A DNA stretch of 33,457 nucleotides, taken from positions 1-33,457 of the forward strand of contig JAUCGL010000038.1 of the NCBI GenBank assembly GCA_030378105.1. Reading direction: 5' to 3'. The notes under the pieces were generated by a model that saw nothing but the letters and a program-made list of their open reading frames with translations, was not told the DNA's origin and ran no database searches. The translations under genes were made by a program, and so were the position numbers. Position 1 is the first letter of the stretch. Each line of letters starts with the position of its first letter. Positions 18,001 to 25,995 of this stretch are shown here, piece after piece. The stretch is from Candidatus Halobeggiatoa sp. HSG11. Lineage in GTDB: Bacteria; Pseudomonadota; Gammaproteobacteria; Beggiatoales; Beggiatoaceae.

Positions 18001-18628
18001 AACATGGCATAAACGTATCCACGGTGGTGAAGCTGGAGCTATTCAGATAATTGCACAAGATATTATTGTTTCAGATGGTAGTTCTATTGCTACTGAAGCG
18101 GTGAGTTCAGGTGGTGGCAGTATAAAAATAAATACAGATAATTTTGTATTCCTGAATAATGGCAAGATAACAGCTAGTGTACAAGAAGGTGCTGGTGATG
18201 GTGGTAGTTTGAGCATTTCTAAACCATATTTTGTAGTTCTTAGTAATGGTCAAATCACTGCTCAAGCAATTGAAGGAAATGGTGGAAATATTGCTCTTAC
18301 ATCTAAACAGTTTATAACTTCTCCAAATAGCTTGGTAAGTGCTTCTTCTAAACTTGGTCTGGATGGAGAAGTTAATATTGAATCTCTTAATGTTGATATG
18401 GAAGGTTTTTTGGTTGTATTGCCAGATGAAACAGTGGAAGCAAGTAGTTTAATGAAGCAACCATGTAGTATGCGTGGTAGCAGTTTCACAGTTCAAAAAA
18501 TTGCTGGTAGTCCTCAAACTCCTTACGATTATAATCCATCAACTTATTTGCCTGAAATTGATAACAAAGTTAAAACTGTTTCCAAAAAAACTGGTGAGAA
18601 ATTAGCTTTCTCAACTTGTAAAAAATAA
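15002..18628 (+). CDS. Two-partner-secretion (FHA-like) exoprotein
   Basis: 1208 aa from ATG 15002; the frame opens with TTG 14972, but only the later ATG gives a clean signal peptide (MKYLIITSLLITTLSLNA). The TPS secretion domain follows: GTLGQQIDLPGPDFQITSDL, GGNLFHSFQDFNLNSSESAT, the FSGPNNVQNILSRVTGG block and the diagnostic NADFYFLNPYGIMFGPNAQL. A long right-handed beta-helix comes next, full of GNAGNI and GGxI motifs (about 15550-17200). At 17300-18020 the solenoid is broken by five short units of the type VxEGDxxxVxNTGxxxxxFxYxxxxW. The solenoid then resumes (IIVSDGSSIATEAVSSGGGS). The tail PCSMRGSSFTVQKIAGSPQT has spacing typical of such exoproteins. It should be exported by a TpsB/FhaC-type pore, which is not in the window. 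Probable adhesin or surface protein. Confidence 0.92.
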   Translation: MKYLIITSLLITTLSLNAEVITDGTLGQQIDLPGPDFQITSDLGQQYGGNLFHSFQDFNLNSSESATFSGPNNVQNILSRVTGGNPSNIDGQIRSTIPNADFYFLNPYGIMFGPNAQLDIQGSFHTSTADYLRLGENGRFDANNPSNSLLTVAPVEAFGFLGSSAASISMEGSQLAVPTGKTFSLNGGDLTLNKTKLSAPSGQINLTSIKGQGEIIPTDITALSGDIKISNNSLLDISGEGSGNLFIRGGQFVINGSNIKANSLNKDGGKVSIQANNIHIDGGSRLIGQTRGAGNATKIKLQATESVKFSGKSKAGFSSRIDARAYGAGKAGSIIINADKINFENGSLIFLGSRGKGDATHIDLHANQIVLANGSAILAGSFGQGKAANINIYVKDSLKLGGKSSTVFSSRIYSSTRGNGNAGQIYIEAKDIFIDDGGQIITGSSGVGNAGNIHLRVNGTITMTGYGNGGQTSAISANTFTSIKGNKGGSAGKILIEADRLIVTKGGIITATTTAAKDNSSGAGGHITIKVKDQVELNGVNLNGENEDGFGSGIYAGSNGVGNNAGDGGHIDLQAGSLIIKDGAVIKNSTNNNADGGNITIVVDDIITIAGDSSQAILQEPKGSQVEYLKDFSPAHYNESTSGIFASSTSDSEQAGNSGAISLNSNRLVLQENGTISTSSAGGGKAGNITLQVGQLKLDNSAKIISESQMANSYSFNQLAERDSRITIRGDIIEVADIGTGKIGSYFNTGTELIRTQSINTVIDMEDLYNLNQRYSIEEGDVITVQNNGNRFVYAFNSFYGLGEWVQVGDKIDITLDNMNEIGAINGKWFAANKIPYPSATMIQVKDAGNGKPATFIYSSNLQNPVNEDFFGRAVRLKHFSMDDVAELQTLQKQVNVKRGDIATITDKFIYDGNQWIALNDTQKVANIAEMDELILIKRGDFAQVADTTFIYSEPDWITLNKRYEVADLIQRDQLSVQEGDLVKVLNTGGKPESFFYQNQTWHKRIHGGEAGAIQIIAQDIIVSDGSSIATEAVSSGGGSIKINTDNFVFLNNGKITASVQEGAGDGGSLSISKPYFVVLSNGQITAQAIEGNGGNIALTSKQFITSPNSLVSASSKLGLDGEVNIESLNVDMEGFLVVLPDETVEASSLMKQPCSMRGSSFTVQKIAGSPQTPYDYNPSTYLPEIDNKVKTVSKKTGEKLAFSTCKK

Positions 18629-18718
18629 TTATTTTTGAATCAATCATATTCTTATTCAATGCCTTAATTCGGCAATAGTTTCCAACAGAGAACGGATAAA
18701 AAAACAGTTTATTGACGT

Positions 18719-18862
18719 TTGAGGATTGATTTTTTTGTCAGAATCAGAATTTTCAGAATTATAGAATTAACAGAATAAAGGCAAATACAATTATTGGTTT
18801 ACGGTTTTAATTCTGGAAATTTTATAATTCTGTGAATTCTGATTCTGACAATCAACCCCTAA
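18719..18862. repeat. Inverted repeat family C, copy 2
   Basis: Outer arms: TTGAGGATTGAT...TTGTCAGAATCAGAAT and ATTCTGATTCTGACAATCAA followed by CCCCTAA. Inner arms: TCAGAATTATAGAATTAACA and TAATTCTGTGAATTC. It shares its outer end with the repeat at 14876-14985 and lies downstream of the exoprotein, so that gene is bracketed by two copies. It could also fold into a long hairpin at the 3' end of the transcript, but there is no T-tract that would make it a standard terminator. Confidence 0.75.
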
Positions 18863-18901
18863 CAAAATAGATTATTCCTATCTTAAACATTTATTAAACC
18901 T

Positions 18902-19270
18902 ATGAATCTCGAAAAAGTTATTTTTGGATTTTTTATTGTGATGGCCTTAACTCTTAATTTTGGATTTTTTATAGGCGATGTTGATAATCCAGAACATCAT
19001 CATGTCTATGAATTAGCTGCTGCTATATTTGTTAATTTGGTAGCAACAATACTCAAATTTGGAGATAGATCACAAGTAGGAGCAGTATTATTTGCAACCA
19101 GTTTAGTCGCTGATTTACAATTAATTATCGCTGCATTGGTGTGGGGTATTAATACAGAAATGACTCCTTCAATCATGGCCAGTATTGTATCCCTTGCTGG
19201 AGGTGCTATGTTAGCAAACATCATCTCAGTTTTACTGTTAGTATTTGAAATAATGTTATTACGGCGTTAA
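18902..19270 (+). CDS. DUF6394-family small membrane protein
   Basis: 122 aa and strongly hydrophobic, with about four predicted membrane segments: residues 7-25 (FGFFIVMALTLNFGFFIG), 36-52, 60-82 (VLFATSLVADLQLIIAALVW) and 92-118. The soluble loop GDVDNPEHHHVYELAAA is conserved in proteins I recall as DUF6394. The stop is one base before the GTG of the downstream K+-channel gene, so the two are very likely one transcript and translationally coupled. An accessory or regulatory role for that channel is a reasonable inference, but nothing in the sequence proves it. Confidence 0.7.
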   Translation: MNLEKVIFGFFIVMALTLNFGFFIGDVDNPEHHHVYELAAAIFVNLVATILKFGDRSQVGAVLFATSLVADLQLIIAALVWGINTEMTPSIMASIVSLAGGAMLANIISVLLLVFEIMLLRR

Positions 19271-19271
19271 A

Positions 19272-20939
19272 GTGAACACAGTTACTTTTTTAATTATGCG
19301 GCGGATGCGAACTCCGTTGTTAGTACTGTTGACCGTATATGCAATTGCAATTGTGGGAATGACCTTAATGCCGGGCAAAGATAACGAAGGCAATTTATGG
19401 TATATGGATTTCTTCCATGCTTCCTATTTTGTATCTTATATGGGCAGCACTATTGGCTTTGGTGAAATTCCTTACGAGTTTTCAAGATTGCAACGGATGT
19501 GGGTTATTATTTCAATGTATTTGACTGTTATTGCTTGGATTTATGCTATTGGAGCTTTATTAGCTTTATTGCAAGATGAAGCATTACGACACACTATTAT
19601 TGAAAGACGTTTTGCTCGCATTGTGAACAATATTCACGAACCATTTTATTTAATCTGTGGTTATGGCGATACTGGTCAAGCCTTAGTTAGTGCATTAGAA
19701 GAAAAGCTGATGCGTTCTGTAGTTATTGAAATTCAACAAGAACGTATCAACGTTCTTACCATAGAAAATTACTCAGTTTATGTTCCAAAATTATGTGCTG
19801 ATGTAAGCAAACCAATCCACTTGGTTGAAGGTGGTTTAAAAAATACTAATTGTGCTGGAGTTGTTGCTATCACTAATGATAATTTAGCCAATTTACATGT
19901 TGCAATAACTGCCAAACTTTTACGATCAGAAATAACAGTTATTGGCCGGGTTGATTCTCGTGAAGTAGCTGCTAATATGGATTCTTTTGGTACTGACTAT
20001 ATTATTAATCCATTTGATATTTTTGCCCGTAAATTACATACTGCTTTGCATACTCCAGATTTATTGTTGCTACACGAATGTTTGACTAATAGTTTAAATA
20101 TTGAATCTTGTGAATCTATATCTCCGCCTCAACAAGGGTTATGGGTTTTATGTGGTTATGGAAGGTTTGGTAAAGCCGTCTATGAACAGTTTAAAAATGC
20201 CACAAATATACAGTTGATTGTGATAGAAGCTATGCCAAATAGAACTGGTTATCCAGCCAAAGGGGAGTTTGTAACTGGTCGTGGTACCGAAGCACATACG
20301 TTGCAACAAGCTCATATTGAACAGGCAGTTGGGATAGTGGCTGGAACTGATGATGATGTCAATAATCTGTCTATAGTTATGACTGCTAAGGAATTGAATC
20401 CAAAATTATTTGTGGTGATAAGACAAAACAAAACTGATAATCAAATAATATTCACAGCAGCCAAAGCCGATATAGTTATGCAGCCAAGTAAAATTATTGC
20501 GAGTCATATTCGAGTATTGCTAACAACTCCTTCATTAGTTGATTTTATGCGAATAATTAAACATAGTGGTAAACAGGTTGGGATGCGTGAACTGTTGCAA
20601 CATATTAAGAAGGATATTTTGCATGACACTAAACCTGATATGTGGGAAATGACTGTCAATCCTGAACAAACTCCAACTATTGATAAAAAACTGTCTGCCA
20701 ATCAAGAAATAACAATGGATTGTTTGTTACGCAACCCAAGAAATAGAAATGAGATGTTGGAGTGTTTGCCGTTGTTATTAATTCGTGGTGAACGAAAAAT
20801 TTTGTTGCCAGATAGAAATCAATCTTTAGCAATTGATGACAAAATATTGTGGTGTGGCAAACATGGGGTTAATAAATGGATGGAATGGACTCTACAAGAC
20901 CAGTTTATTTTAGACTATTTGATCTCTGATGTTATGTAG
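19272..20939 (+). CDS. Potassium channel protein with two RCK/TrkA-N domains
   Basis: 555 aa from GTG 19272, one base after the upstream stop; an ATG seven codons later (MRRMRTPLLVL) is also possible. Residues 14-95 hold two membrane helices flanking a pore loop with the filter STIGFGEIPYEF, close to the canonical TVGYG/TIGFG of K+ channels. Residues ~115-250 form an RCK/TrkA-N nucleotide-binding domain (LICGYGDTGQALVSAL), and ~290-420 a second one (WVLCGYGRFGKAVYEQF). A C-terminal ~120-aa domain follows. Such channels sit in the inner membrane and gate K+ flux by ligand binding (NAD(H), nucleotides or Ca2+) at the RCK ring. The ligand here is unknown. Confidence 0.9.
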   Translation: MNTVTFLIMRRMRTPLLVLLTVYAIAIVGMTLMPGKDNEGNLWYMDFFHASYFVSYMGSTIGFGEIPYEFSRLQRMWVIISMYLTVIAWIYAIGALLALLQDEALRHTIIERRFARIVNNIHEPFYLICGYGDTGQALVSALEEKLMRSVVIEIQQERINVLTIENYSVYVPKLCADVSKPIHLVEGGLKNTNCAGVVAITNDNLANLHVAITAKLLRSEITVIGRVDSREVAANMDSFGTDYIINPFDIFARKLHTALHTPDLLLLHECLTNSLNIESCESISPPQQGLWVLCGYGRFGKAVYEQFKNATNIQLIVIEAMPNRTGYPAKGEFVTGRGTEAHTLQQAHIEQAVGIVAGTDDDVNNLSIVMTAKELNPKLFVVIRQNKTDNQIIFTAAKADIVMQPSKIIASHIRVLLTTPSLVDFMRIIKHSGKQVGMRELLQHIKKDILHDTKPDMWEMTVNPEQTPTIDKKLSANQEITMDCLLRNPRNRNEMLECLPLLLIRGERKILLPDRNQSLAIDDKILWCGKHGVNKWMEWTLQDQFILDYLISDVM

Positions 20940-20991
20940 AGGATTTTTAAATAGCAAGAAAAGTAAGAATGGTCTGGAGACTCGTATTTAC

Positions 20992-21033
20992 TCTCGTTCC
21001 CAACCAAGAGGTTCAATGCCATTAAGTTAAGGA
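20992..21033. repeat. Truncated repeats: CTCTCGTTCCCAAC motif and family B end
   Basis: CTCTCGTTCCCAAC at 20992-21005 has its complement at 26238-26255 (GTTGGGAACGAGAG). Directly after it, CAATGCCATTAAGTTAAGGA (21014-21033) is a lone end of MITE family B. This junction of two fragments abuts the degraded transposase, so the region has been cut and rejoined more than once. Confidence 0.6.
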
Positions 21034-21600
21034 CTAGAAAATAATTTTTCTTTTACGTTTCAAACAATTAACTTGATGACGTGTAGAACGTTTTTTTCGA
21101 GGAACTTTTCGATTCTTTCTTATTAATACCGGATTCATTAAAAATAGTTTTTCCAAACGTCCAATCACTATATCTGATTTTTCACCTGAAAATAGGAGAG
21201 CCATAGCTTGACTTTTTATTGCATGAAAGGAAACAGCACAATTAACCTTTTGTTTGATTTTAAGTTGGTTTTTTATCAAGTTGTTCATCAATATCAGATG
21301 TTAAAATTGATTCAAGTCTAGTTAAATATATTGTGGAATATAAGTCTTGATAGACTGATTTCACTGTTTTCCCAGAAAAATTTTCCAAATTAAGACGAGT
21401 TTTCAAAATAGCATAAAATCCTTCATTCCCCACCGCAAATGATAAATTTCCAAAAAAAATCTTCGGTAGAAAACTCTGTTTCATCAACTAAATTGGTAAC
21501 TAATACTTCATATTCACCTGTTTTTAATTTAACACGAACAAATCGTACCGTTATTTCTTCAAGTAAATCATTATCTTTTATTGTTTGAAGCGTAATCAGG
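21034..21600 (-). pseudogene. Degraded IS4-type (DDE) transposase, C-terminal part
   Basis: In the minus strand, three frames carry consecutive pieces of one protein: VRFVRVKLKTGEYEVLVTNL then VDETEFSTEDFF (about 21440-21550), GFYAILKTRLNLENFSGKTV then KSVYQDLYSTIYLTRLESIL (about 21300-21420), and QKVNCAVSFHAIKSQAMALL up to a basic tail RKVPRKKRSTRHQVNCLKRK (about 21034-21250). The order LVT.L.D, then Y/F..LK.RL.LENF.G, then V.QD.Y is the C-terminal half of IS4-type DDE transposases. It is broken by frameshifts. The N-terminal half is absent, cut off where the structured RNA-like element begins at ~21600. This fossil IS is inactive. Confidence 0.75.
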
Positions 21601-21629
21601 TTGAGGTTTTTACAGTAACAATTTGACTA

Positions 21630-21900
21630 TCATACGCTGCGAGACATGGAGAGGCGAAGCCGAAGTTGAGTAGTCCGTGACTAGGTGAGAGTTCTTAAAT
21701 TTGAAGAAATGGTTAAGCGGAGCGGTATTTCTTGAAATTTTGAACAAGCTCACCGTTAAGTCATGGGGGAGTCGGTGGGACGGAGCTGCTTCAGTGCGGA
21801 GTCGCCCGATGAGACCGGACGTGTCGGGGCAATTATAACCTGTTTCGCTGAAAAATTGATTAGTCCACGGGACATGGACGTTCCGGGGACATCATGAAAT
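21630..21900 (+). ncRNA. HEARO/IscB omega-RNA-like structured element, copy 2
   Basis: This is markedly GC-richer than its surroundings. A long imperfect hairpin pairs CCGTGACTAGGTGAGAGTTC plus TTAAATTTGAAGAAAT (21676-21710) with ATTTCTTGAAATTTTGAACA plus AGCTCACCGTTAAGTCATGG (21727-21766). A compact block follows: GGAGTCGGTGGGACGGAGCT, GCTTCAGTGCGGAGTCG, CCCGATGAGACCGGACGTGT then CGGG. GTCCGTGACT (5') could also pair with AGTCCACGGGAC (3'). Homology to the minus-strand copy at 7823-8115 marks the element as mobile or repeated. The GTGGGAC..AGCTGCTTC..GCGGAGTCG core resembles HEARO RNA (recollection). No iscB follows; the next gene is on the opposite strand. It sits against the truncated IS4 transposase and ends at an ATGA. 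Confidence 0.45.
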
Positions 21901-21931
21901 TTCTGCGAAACTAATTTTGAATTACCAAATT

Positions 21932-23932
21932 TTAATCAATCAATTCAACTTTCCAATCATCACTAGATAATTCAGATAATTCTATTATGTCTTGACAAAA
22001 TTTGTAAATACTTCTAGCATCAACATTAGTTTCAAGATAATAACCATTTGACAGTTGACGACTAGAACGAAAATTATCTTTTAAAGCAACGTAATGTGGG
22101 AATTTTTCTACAACTTGAATAAAAGTATTATTATCTATATCAATTATGACTTCCAACGTTTTTTGTACTACATCACGCCAAGAAGATACGGCATAAGAAT
22201 CCCCCATTATTATAACTGCAAGCGGTTTTTTACCTTTCATATCAAGGTCAGTTAAATTTGAACTGGTTTGTAGTTCACCAAAATAAGGCCAAATTTCTAA
22301 AACTTTTTTGGCTAAATCAGTTGCCCTATTTCTAATAGCTTCTTCATCCCACTGATTCAAATCAGCAAAATAACGGTTTAACCGTAAGCTACCATTGCGT
22401 AAAATTTTTTGCTTTTCGGAAAAACTTTTCTGAGCTAATTTTGAATTAACTCCAGAAAGGGTTAAATTTCCTATAGTATTACACAGCGTTTTGTGAATAC
22501 TTTTATAATCATCACCTAACATCTTCTTCCATTCAAGAGTTAATGTTTGTGGCATAATATGTTCGATAGTAATGTCACTATGATTAATATTAACTGGTTC
22601 TTTATTTTGAAAATTTTCCAATCTTCCGAGAATTAGTTTAGTAATTTTTTTACGACTTCCTGTTCTTACATATAATTGAGCTTTTTTAAAGTTATACATA
22701 AATTGAGAATTATCTGGATATTTTTGTTCGGACAGCTCTACTTTCAGTCCTTCTATAAAATTACCATACTGTGAGATTTTTCCATAAAGATAAGAAAAAA
22801 CACGGTTTAAACCACGAGTTTGTTCTTGACAAATAAAACGTCTCACTAAAAAATTTTCCAATAAATCAAGTATTTCAATAAATTGAGCTTCTGAGATAAG
22901 TCGTGGTTTACTGTCATAATCAGCATAAATATTTAATAATAAAGGATAAATAACTGTTACTTCAATTTGATTTAATCTTGAAATACGCTCACTAATCTCT
23001 TGATTTTTTTCCTTATCTGGATAAAGCAACCTTTCATAGTAATTGGCAAATTTTGCCAGATTTTTTAATGATTTTATTACCTCGTTTGCAGTCTTTTTAT
23101 CATCACTTTTTTTCAAAGTGAAATAGATATCTTTTTCTTTGACCATTGCACCTTCTTTCATCAGGTAATGGCGTATAAATTCATCCAGTTTTTTGTCTAG
23201 CTTTTGTTGAATAGGTTGCCAATAGTCATCATAATGTTCTTGTACTAATTTTTCCTCTTTCTCATCATGAATCCGCATAAAAAAATAGTTACGAATTAAA
23301 TCTGCTTGAGAAAGTTCTTCTCCTTTAGCATTCAAACTCTCAAATATTTTATATGGATCATCATTTTTACCTAATTCTATGTGAACAACTTTTAGATTAC
23401 GAGTTATTACTTGAGTTAAGATGTCAAGAGCAACTTCAGTTTTAGAAACCTTCTTCACGAAAAACATAAAGGCATCATTGATGCGATTGTTAATGATACA
23501 TTCTTTACCACGTATTATTTGTTCAAAACATTCTCTATCTCCTTGTAATTTAGTAGGAATTAATTTAATACTCTTGCTACGATAGGTGTTAAATAAATAA
23601 TCGTGCTTAATTTCATCAGCTAAATCTTTAGATGCAGCATTTGCTTCATTATTTATAGCAGCTAATATTATAAAAATAGTTGTTAAACGTTGTTGACCAT
23701 CAATCAATAAAAACTTTTTGACTTTTTCATTATCTTTCAATGGCATTGTGACAAAAGACCCAAAAAAATGATTTTCTTTTTGTTCATGAACAGAAGCTAA
23801 ATCTACAAGGTCATCCCATAGTACTTGCCAATGTTTCTTTTCTTCCCACACATAAGCACGTTGATACAATGGAATAAGATACTGTATTTTCCCTTGAATT
23901 ATTTCTTCAATATCTTTTTCATCTGCTTTCAT
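21932..23932 (-). CDS. GmrSD-like DUF262/DUF1524 nuclease
   Basis: 666 aa. The N-terminal DUF262 domain shows LIPLYQRAYVWEEKKHW (19-35) and the signature LLIDGQQRLTT (75-85), which binds nucleotide in this family. FESLNAKGEELSQADLIRNY (197-216) is another conserved DUF262 block. The C-terminal DUF1524 HNH-type nuclease has ITIEHIMPQTL (454-464) with the EHxxPQ metal site, then NTIGNLTLSG (485-494). A further ~110-aa C-terminal domain (about 560-666) ends the protein. GmrSD/type IV restriction systems cleave modified phage DNA using nucleotide hydrolysis; this single-chain form should do the same, though the target is unknown. The ATG is preceded by GGGAG. No methyltransferase is adjacent, as expected for type IV. 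Confidence 0.88.
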   Translation of the reverse strand: MKADEKDIEEIIQGKIQYLIPLYQRAYVWEEKKHWQVLWDDLVDLASVHEQKENHFFGSFVTMPLKDNEKVKKFLLIDGQQRLTTIFIILAAINNEANAASKDLADEIKHDYLFNTYRSKSIKLIPTKLQGDRECFEQIIRGKECIINNRINDAFMFFVKKVSKTEVALDILTQVITRNLKVVHIELGKNDDPYKIFESLNAKGEELSQADLIRNYFFMRIHDEKEEKLVQEHYDDYWQPIQQKLDKKLDEFIRHYLMKEGAMVKEKDIYFTLKKSDDKKTANEVIKSLKNLAKFANYYERLLYPDKEKNQEISERISRLNQIEVTVIYPLLLNIYADYDSKPRLISEAQFIEILDLLENFLVRRFICQEQTRGLNRVFSYLYGKISQYGNFIEGLKVELSEQKYPDNSQFMYNFKKAQLYVRTGSRKKITKLILGRLENFQNKEPVNINHSDITIEHIMPQTLTLEWKKMLGDDYKSIHKTLCNTIGNLTLSGVNSKLAQKSFSEKQKILRNGSLRLNRYFADLNQWDEEAIRNRATDLAKKVLEIWPYFGELQTSSNLTDLDMKGKKPLAVIIMGDSYAVSSWRDVVQKTLEVIIDIDNNTFIQVVEKFPHYVALKDNFRSSRQLSNGYYLETNVDARSIYKFCQDIIELSELSSDDWKVELID

Positions 23933-24104
23933 GTTTTCTCCCGATTATAATTTAGAGTTAGTTTTTCAGTATACATTATAATATATTGTGAGTACAGCAA
24001 AGACATTAACTCGGATATTATTAAAAATACTATGTCAACAAAACCTATATTGGCATAAAAAAAGCATAGTTTTAAACTAATACTTTCAATCAATCGTTAA
24101 TACT

Positions 24105-25439
24105 ATGAAAATTTTAGGAATTCTTGTTTTAGGCTTTATTTCTTTATTTTTTTCCTCTAACGACTCAATGCTAGTTCAAATTGAAAAGGCTGGAGAACTA
24201 CGAGTTGCTATAAACGAAGGAATAACAACTTATTATAAACGACCAGATGGCCAACCAACTGGTATTGAATATGAACTAAGTAAATATTTTGCAAGAGAAT
24301 TAGGAGTTAGATTAAAGATTATTAAAACTAATAGTAATGTTACTACTTTAAATCAAATTATTGATAATAAAGTTCATTTTGCTGCTGGTTTAACTGTAAA
24401 AAACCAACCTAAGGTCCGTTTTACTCCTCATTATCAAAATATTAATCAACAACTTGTATATCATGATGATAGAAAATCACCAAATTCTTTTAATGAATTA
24501 AACTATGAACATAAATTACATGTAACTGCTGAACATGCAGAGATTTTTAAATCTTTACAAACAAAATATCCCAAATTAGCTTGGCAAGAAATGTCTAATA
24601 CCACTCCTTACGAGTTAGCCAAAAAAATTATTAATAAAGAAATAAAATATGCAGCATTTAATTCCAATGAACTTACACGAATTCGTTTAATTCATCCCGA
24701 ATTAAAAACTAGTTTCAGCTTTCCTCAACAACAACATTTAGCTTGGGCATTTCCTCAATCTGATGACAATAGTTTATATTTTGCCGCTATTCAATTTCTG
24801 AATAAAATAAAACAAAATGGGGAATTACAACAATTAATTGAAAATTATTATGGCTATACTAACAATACTAAAAATTTTAGTCCTCTTGGTATCAAAAAAT
24901 TTTTACGGCATATTGATAAACGTTTACCTTTATATCAAGAACAGTTTCAGTTTATAGCTGATCAATATAATTTAGATTGGCGTTTGTTGGCTGCAATTAG
25001 TTATCAAGAATCAAAATGGGACCCTAAAGCAGTTTCTTATACTGGAGTTAAAGGGTTAATGATGTTGACAAAGCTAACTGCCGAAGAAATGGGAATTGAA
25101 GATCGAACTAATCCATTTGAAAGTATTCAAGGTGGGACTAAATATTTCGTTACTTTAAAACGGCGTATTTCTGAGCAAATATCAGAAACAGACCGTATTT
25201 GGTTGGCATTGGCTGCTTATAATGTTGGTATAGGTCATATATCAGATGTTCGTAAAATAACCGCTTCACATGGTGACGACCCTAATCGTTGGCGTGATGT
25301 AAAAAAACATTTACCCAAGTTAACTCAACCACGTTGGTATAAAAAAACTAGATATGGATATGCACGAGGACATGAGCCGGTAGAATTTGTTGAAAATATA
25401 CGTATGTTTTATGATATTCTAGTAATGAATATTGTTTGA
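24105..25439 (+). CDS. mltF: Membrane-bound lytic murein transglycosylase F
   Basis: 444 aa. A hydrophobic leader (MKILGILVLGFISLFFSS) precedes a periplasmic solute-binding-like domain (about 25-250: GELRVAINEGITTYY, TGIEYELSKYFARELGV). The SLT catalytic domain follows (about 275-440) with the catalytic Glu302 in AISYQESKWDPKA, then TGVKGLMMLTKLTAEEMG and the LALAAYNVGIGH motif. MltF cleaves the glycan strand between MurNAc and GlcNAc, forming 1,6-anhydroMurNAc, and helps remodel peptidoglycan. It is slightly shorter than E. coli MltF (518 aa). It is divergently oriented from the GmrSD-like gene and is followed 55 bp downstream by the TerB-like gene. Confidence 0.93.
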   Translation: MKILGILVLGFISLFFSSNDSMLVQIEKAGELRVAINEGITTYYKRPDGQPTGIEYELSKYFARELGVRLKIIKTNSNVTTLNQIIDNKVHFAAGLTVKNQPKVRFTPHYQNINQQLVYHDDRKSPNSFNELNYEHKLHVTAEHAEIFKSLQTKYPKLAWQEMSNTTPYELAKKIINKEIKYAAFNSNELTRIRLIHPELKTSFSFPQQQHLAWAFPQSDDNSLYFAAIQFLNKIKQNGELQQLIENYYGYTNNTKNFSPLGIKKFLRHIDKRLPLYQEQFQFIADQYNLDWRLLAAISYQESKWDPKAVSYTGVKGLMMLTKLTAEEMGIEDRTNPFESIQGGTKYFVTLKRRISEQISETDRIWLALAAYNVGIGHISDVRKITASHGDDPNRWRDVKKHLPKLTQPRWYKKTRYGYARGHEPVEFVENIRMFYDILVMNIV

Positions 25440-25494
25440 AATTAGTGTATCATAGTTGTATTTTTACTCACAATTCTTAACAGAGAGGTAATAA

Positions 25495-25995
25495 ATGGGT
25501 TTATTTGACATGTTCACCGGCGATAGCGAGGAAATAACACCTCATTTTGCTTTTGCAACTTCATTGATTTATATGATAGGTGCTGACGGTAAAGTAGAAA
25601 ATGAAGAAGTTGGGCAATTATTAGCTGTTTTAGGTGGTGAAGAAAGTGGTGGAACAATTGGAGTTGGTGCTAATAACCGCAAACTTTTAGACCGAGCTTC
25701 TCGCTATCAACAAAAAAATGCAGTAGATAAATTCTTAACTGAAGTAACTCCGCTGCTTACTGATGCTCAAAAAATATGTATTTTAACTAATATGCTTGAT
25801 TCATCTTTATCAGACGGCGATGCTGCACCTGAAGAGCAAGCTTTATTTAGCAAATTTTTACAAGCCTTTGATGTTTCAGAAGAACGTTTTCAACCTTTCT
25901 TTGATGTTGTTGCCTTAAAAAATGATCGGTCTGTATTTACCAATGCTAATCACCCAAGCAATCAGCCCGGCCATACTGTACAGCTTAAATTATAA
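25495..25995 (+). CDS. TerB-like protein
   Basis: 166 aa. Residues ~15-140 follow the TerB pattern: FAFATSLIYMIGADGKVENE at the start (the acidic GADGKVENEE motif), then a helical repeat with LLTDAQKICILTNMLDSSLS and DGDAAPEEQALFSKFLQAF. The paired A.DG....E motifs fit TerB, an acidic alpha-helical fold found with tellurite resistance and stress systems. No other ter genes are present, so a stress function is not established. A strong ribosome binding site (AGAGAGG) lies ten bases before the ATG. A C-terminal tail (FTNANHPSNQPGHTVQLKL) is extra. Confidence 0.75.
   Translation: MGLFDMFTGDSEEITPHFAFATSLIYMIGADGKVENEEVGQLLAVLGGEESGGTIGVGANNRKLLDRASRYQQKNAVDKFLTEVTPLLTDAQKICILTNMLDSSLSDGDAAPEEQALFSKFLQAFDVSEERFQPFFDVVALKNDRSVFTNANHPSNQPGHTVQLKL

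Noticed and set aside
21630-21900. Group II intron interpretation
   Set aside because: The CGTCCGGT-like string on the minus strand recalls domain V, but no GTGCG 5' boundary, catalytic AGC..GAAA hairpin or reverse transcriptase is present, and the plus-strand folding is more coherent.
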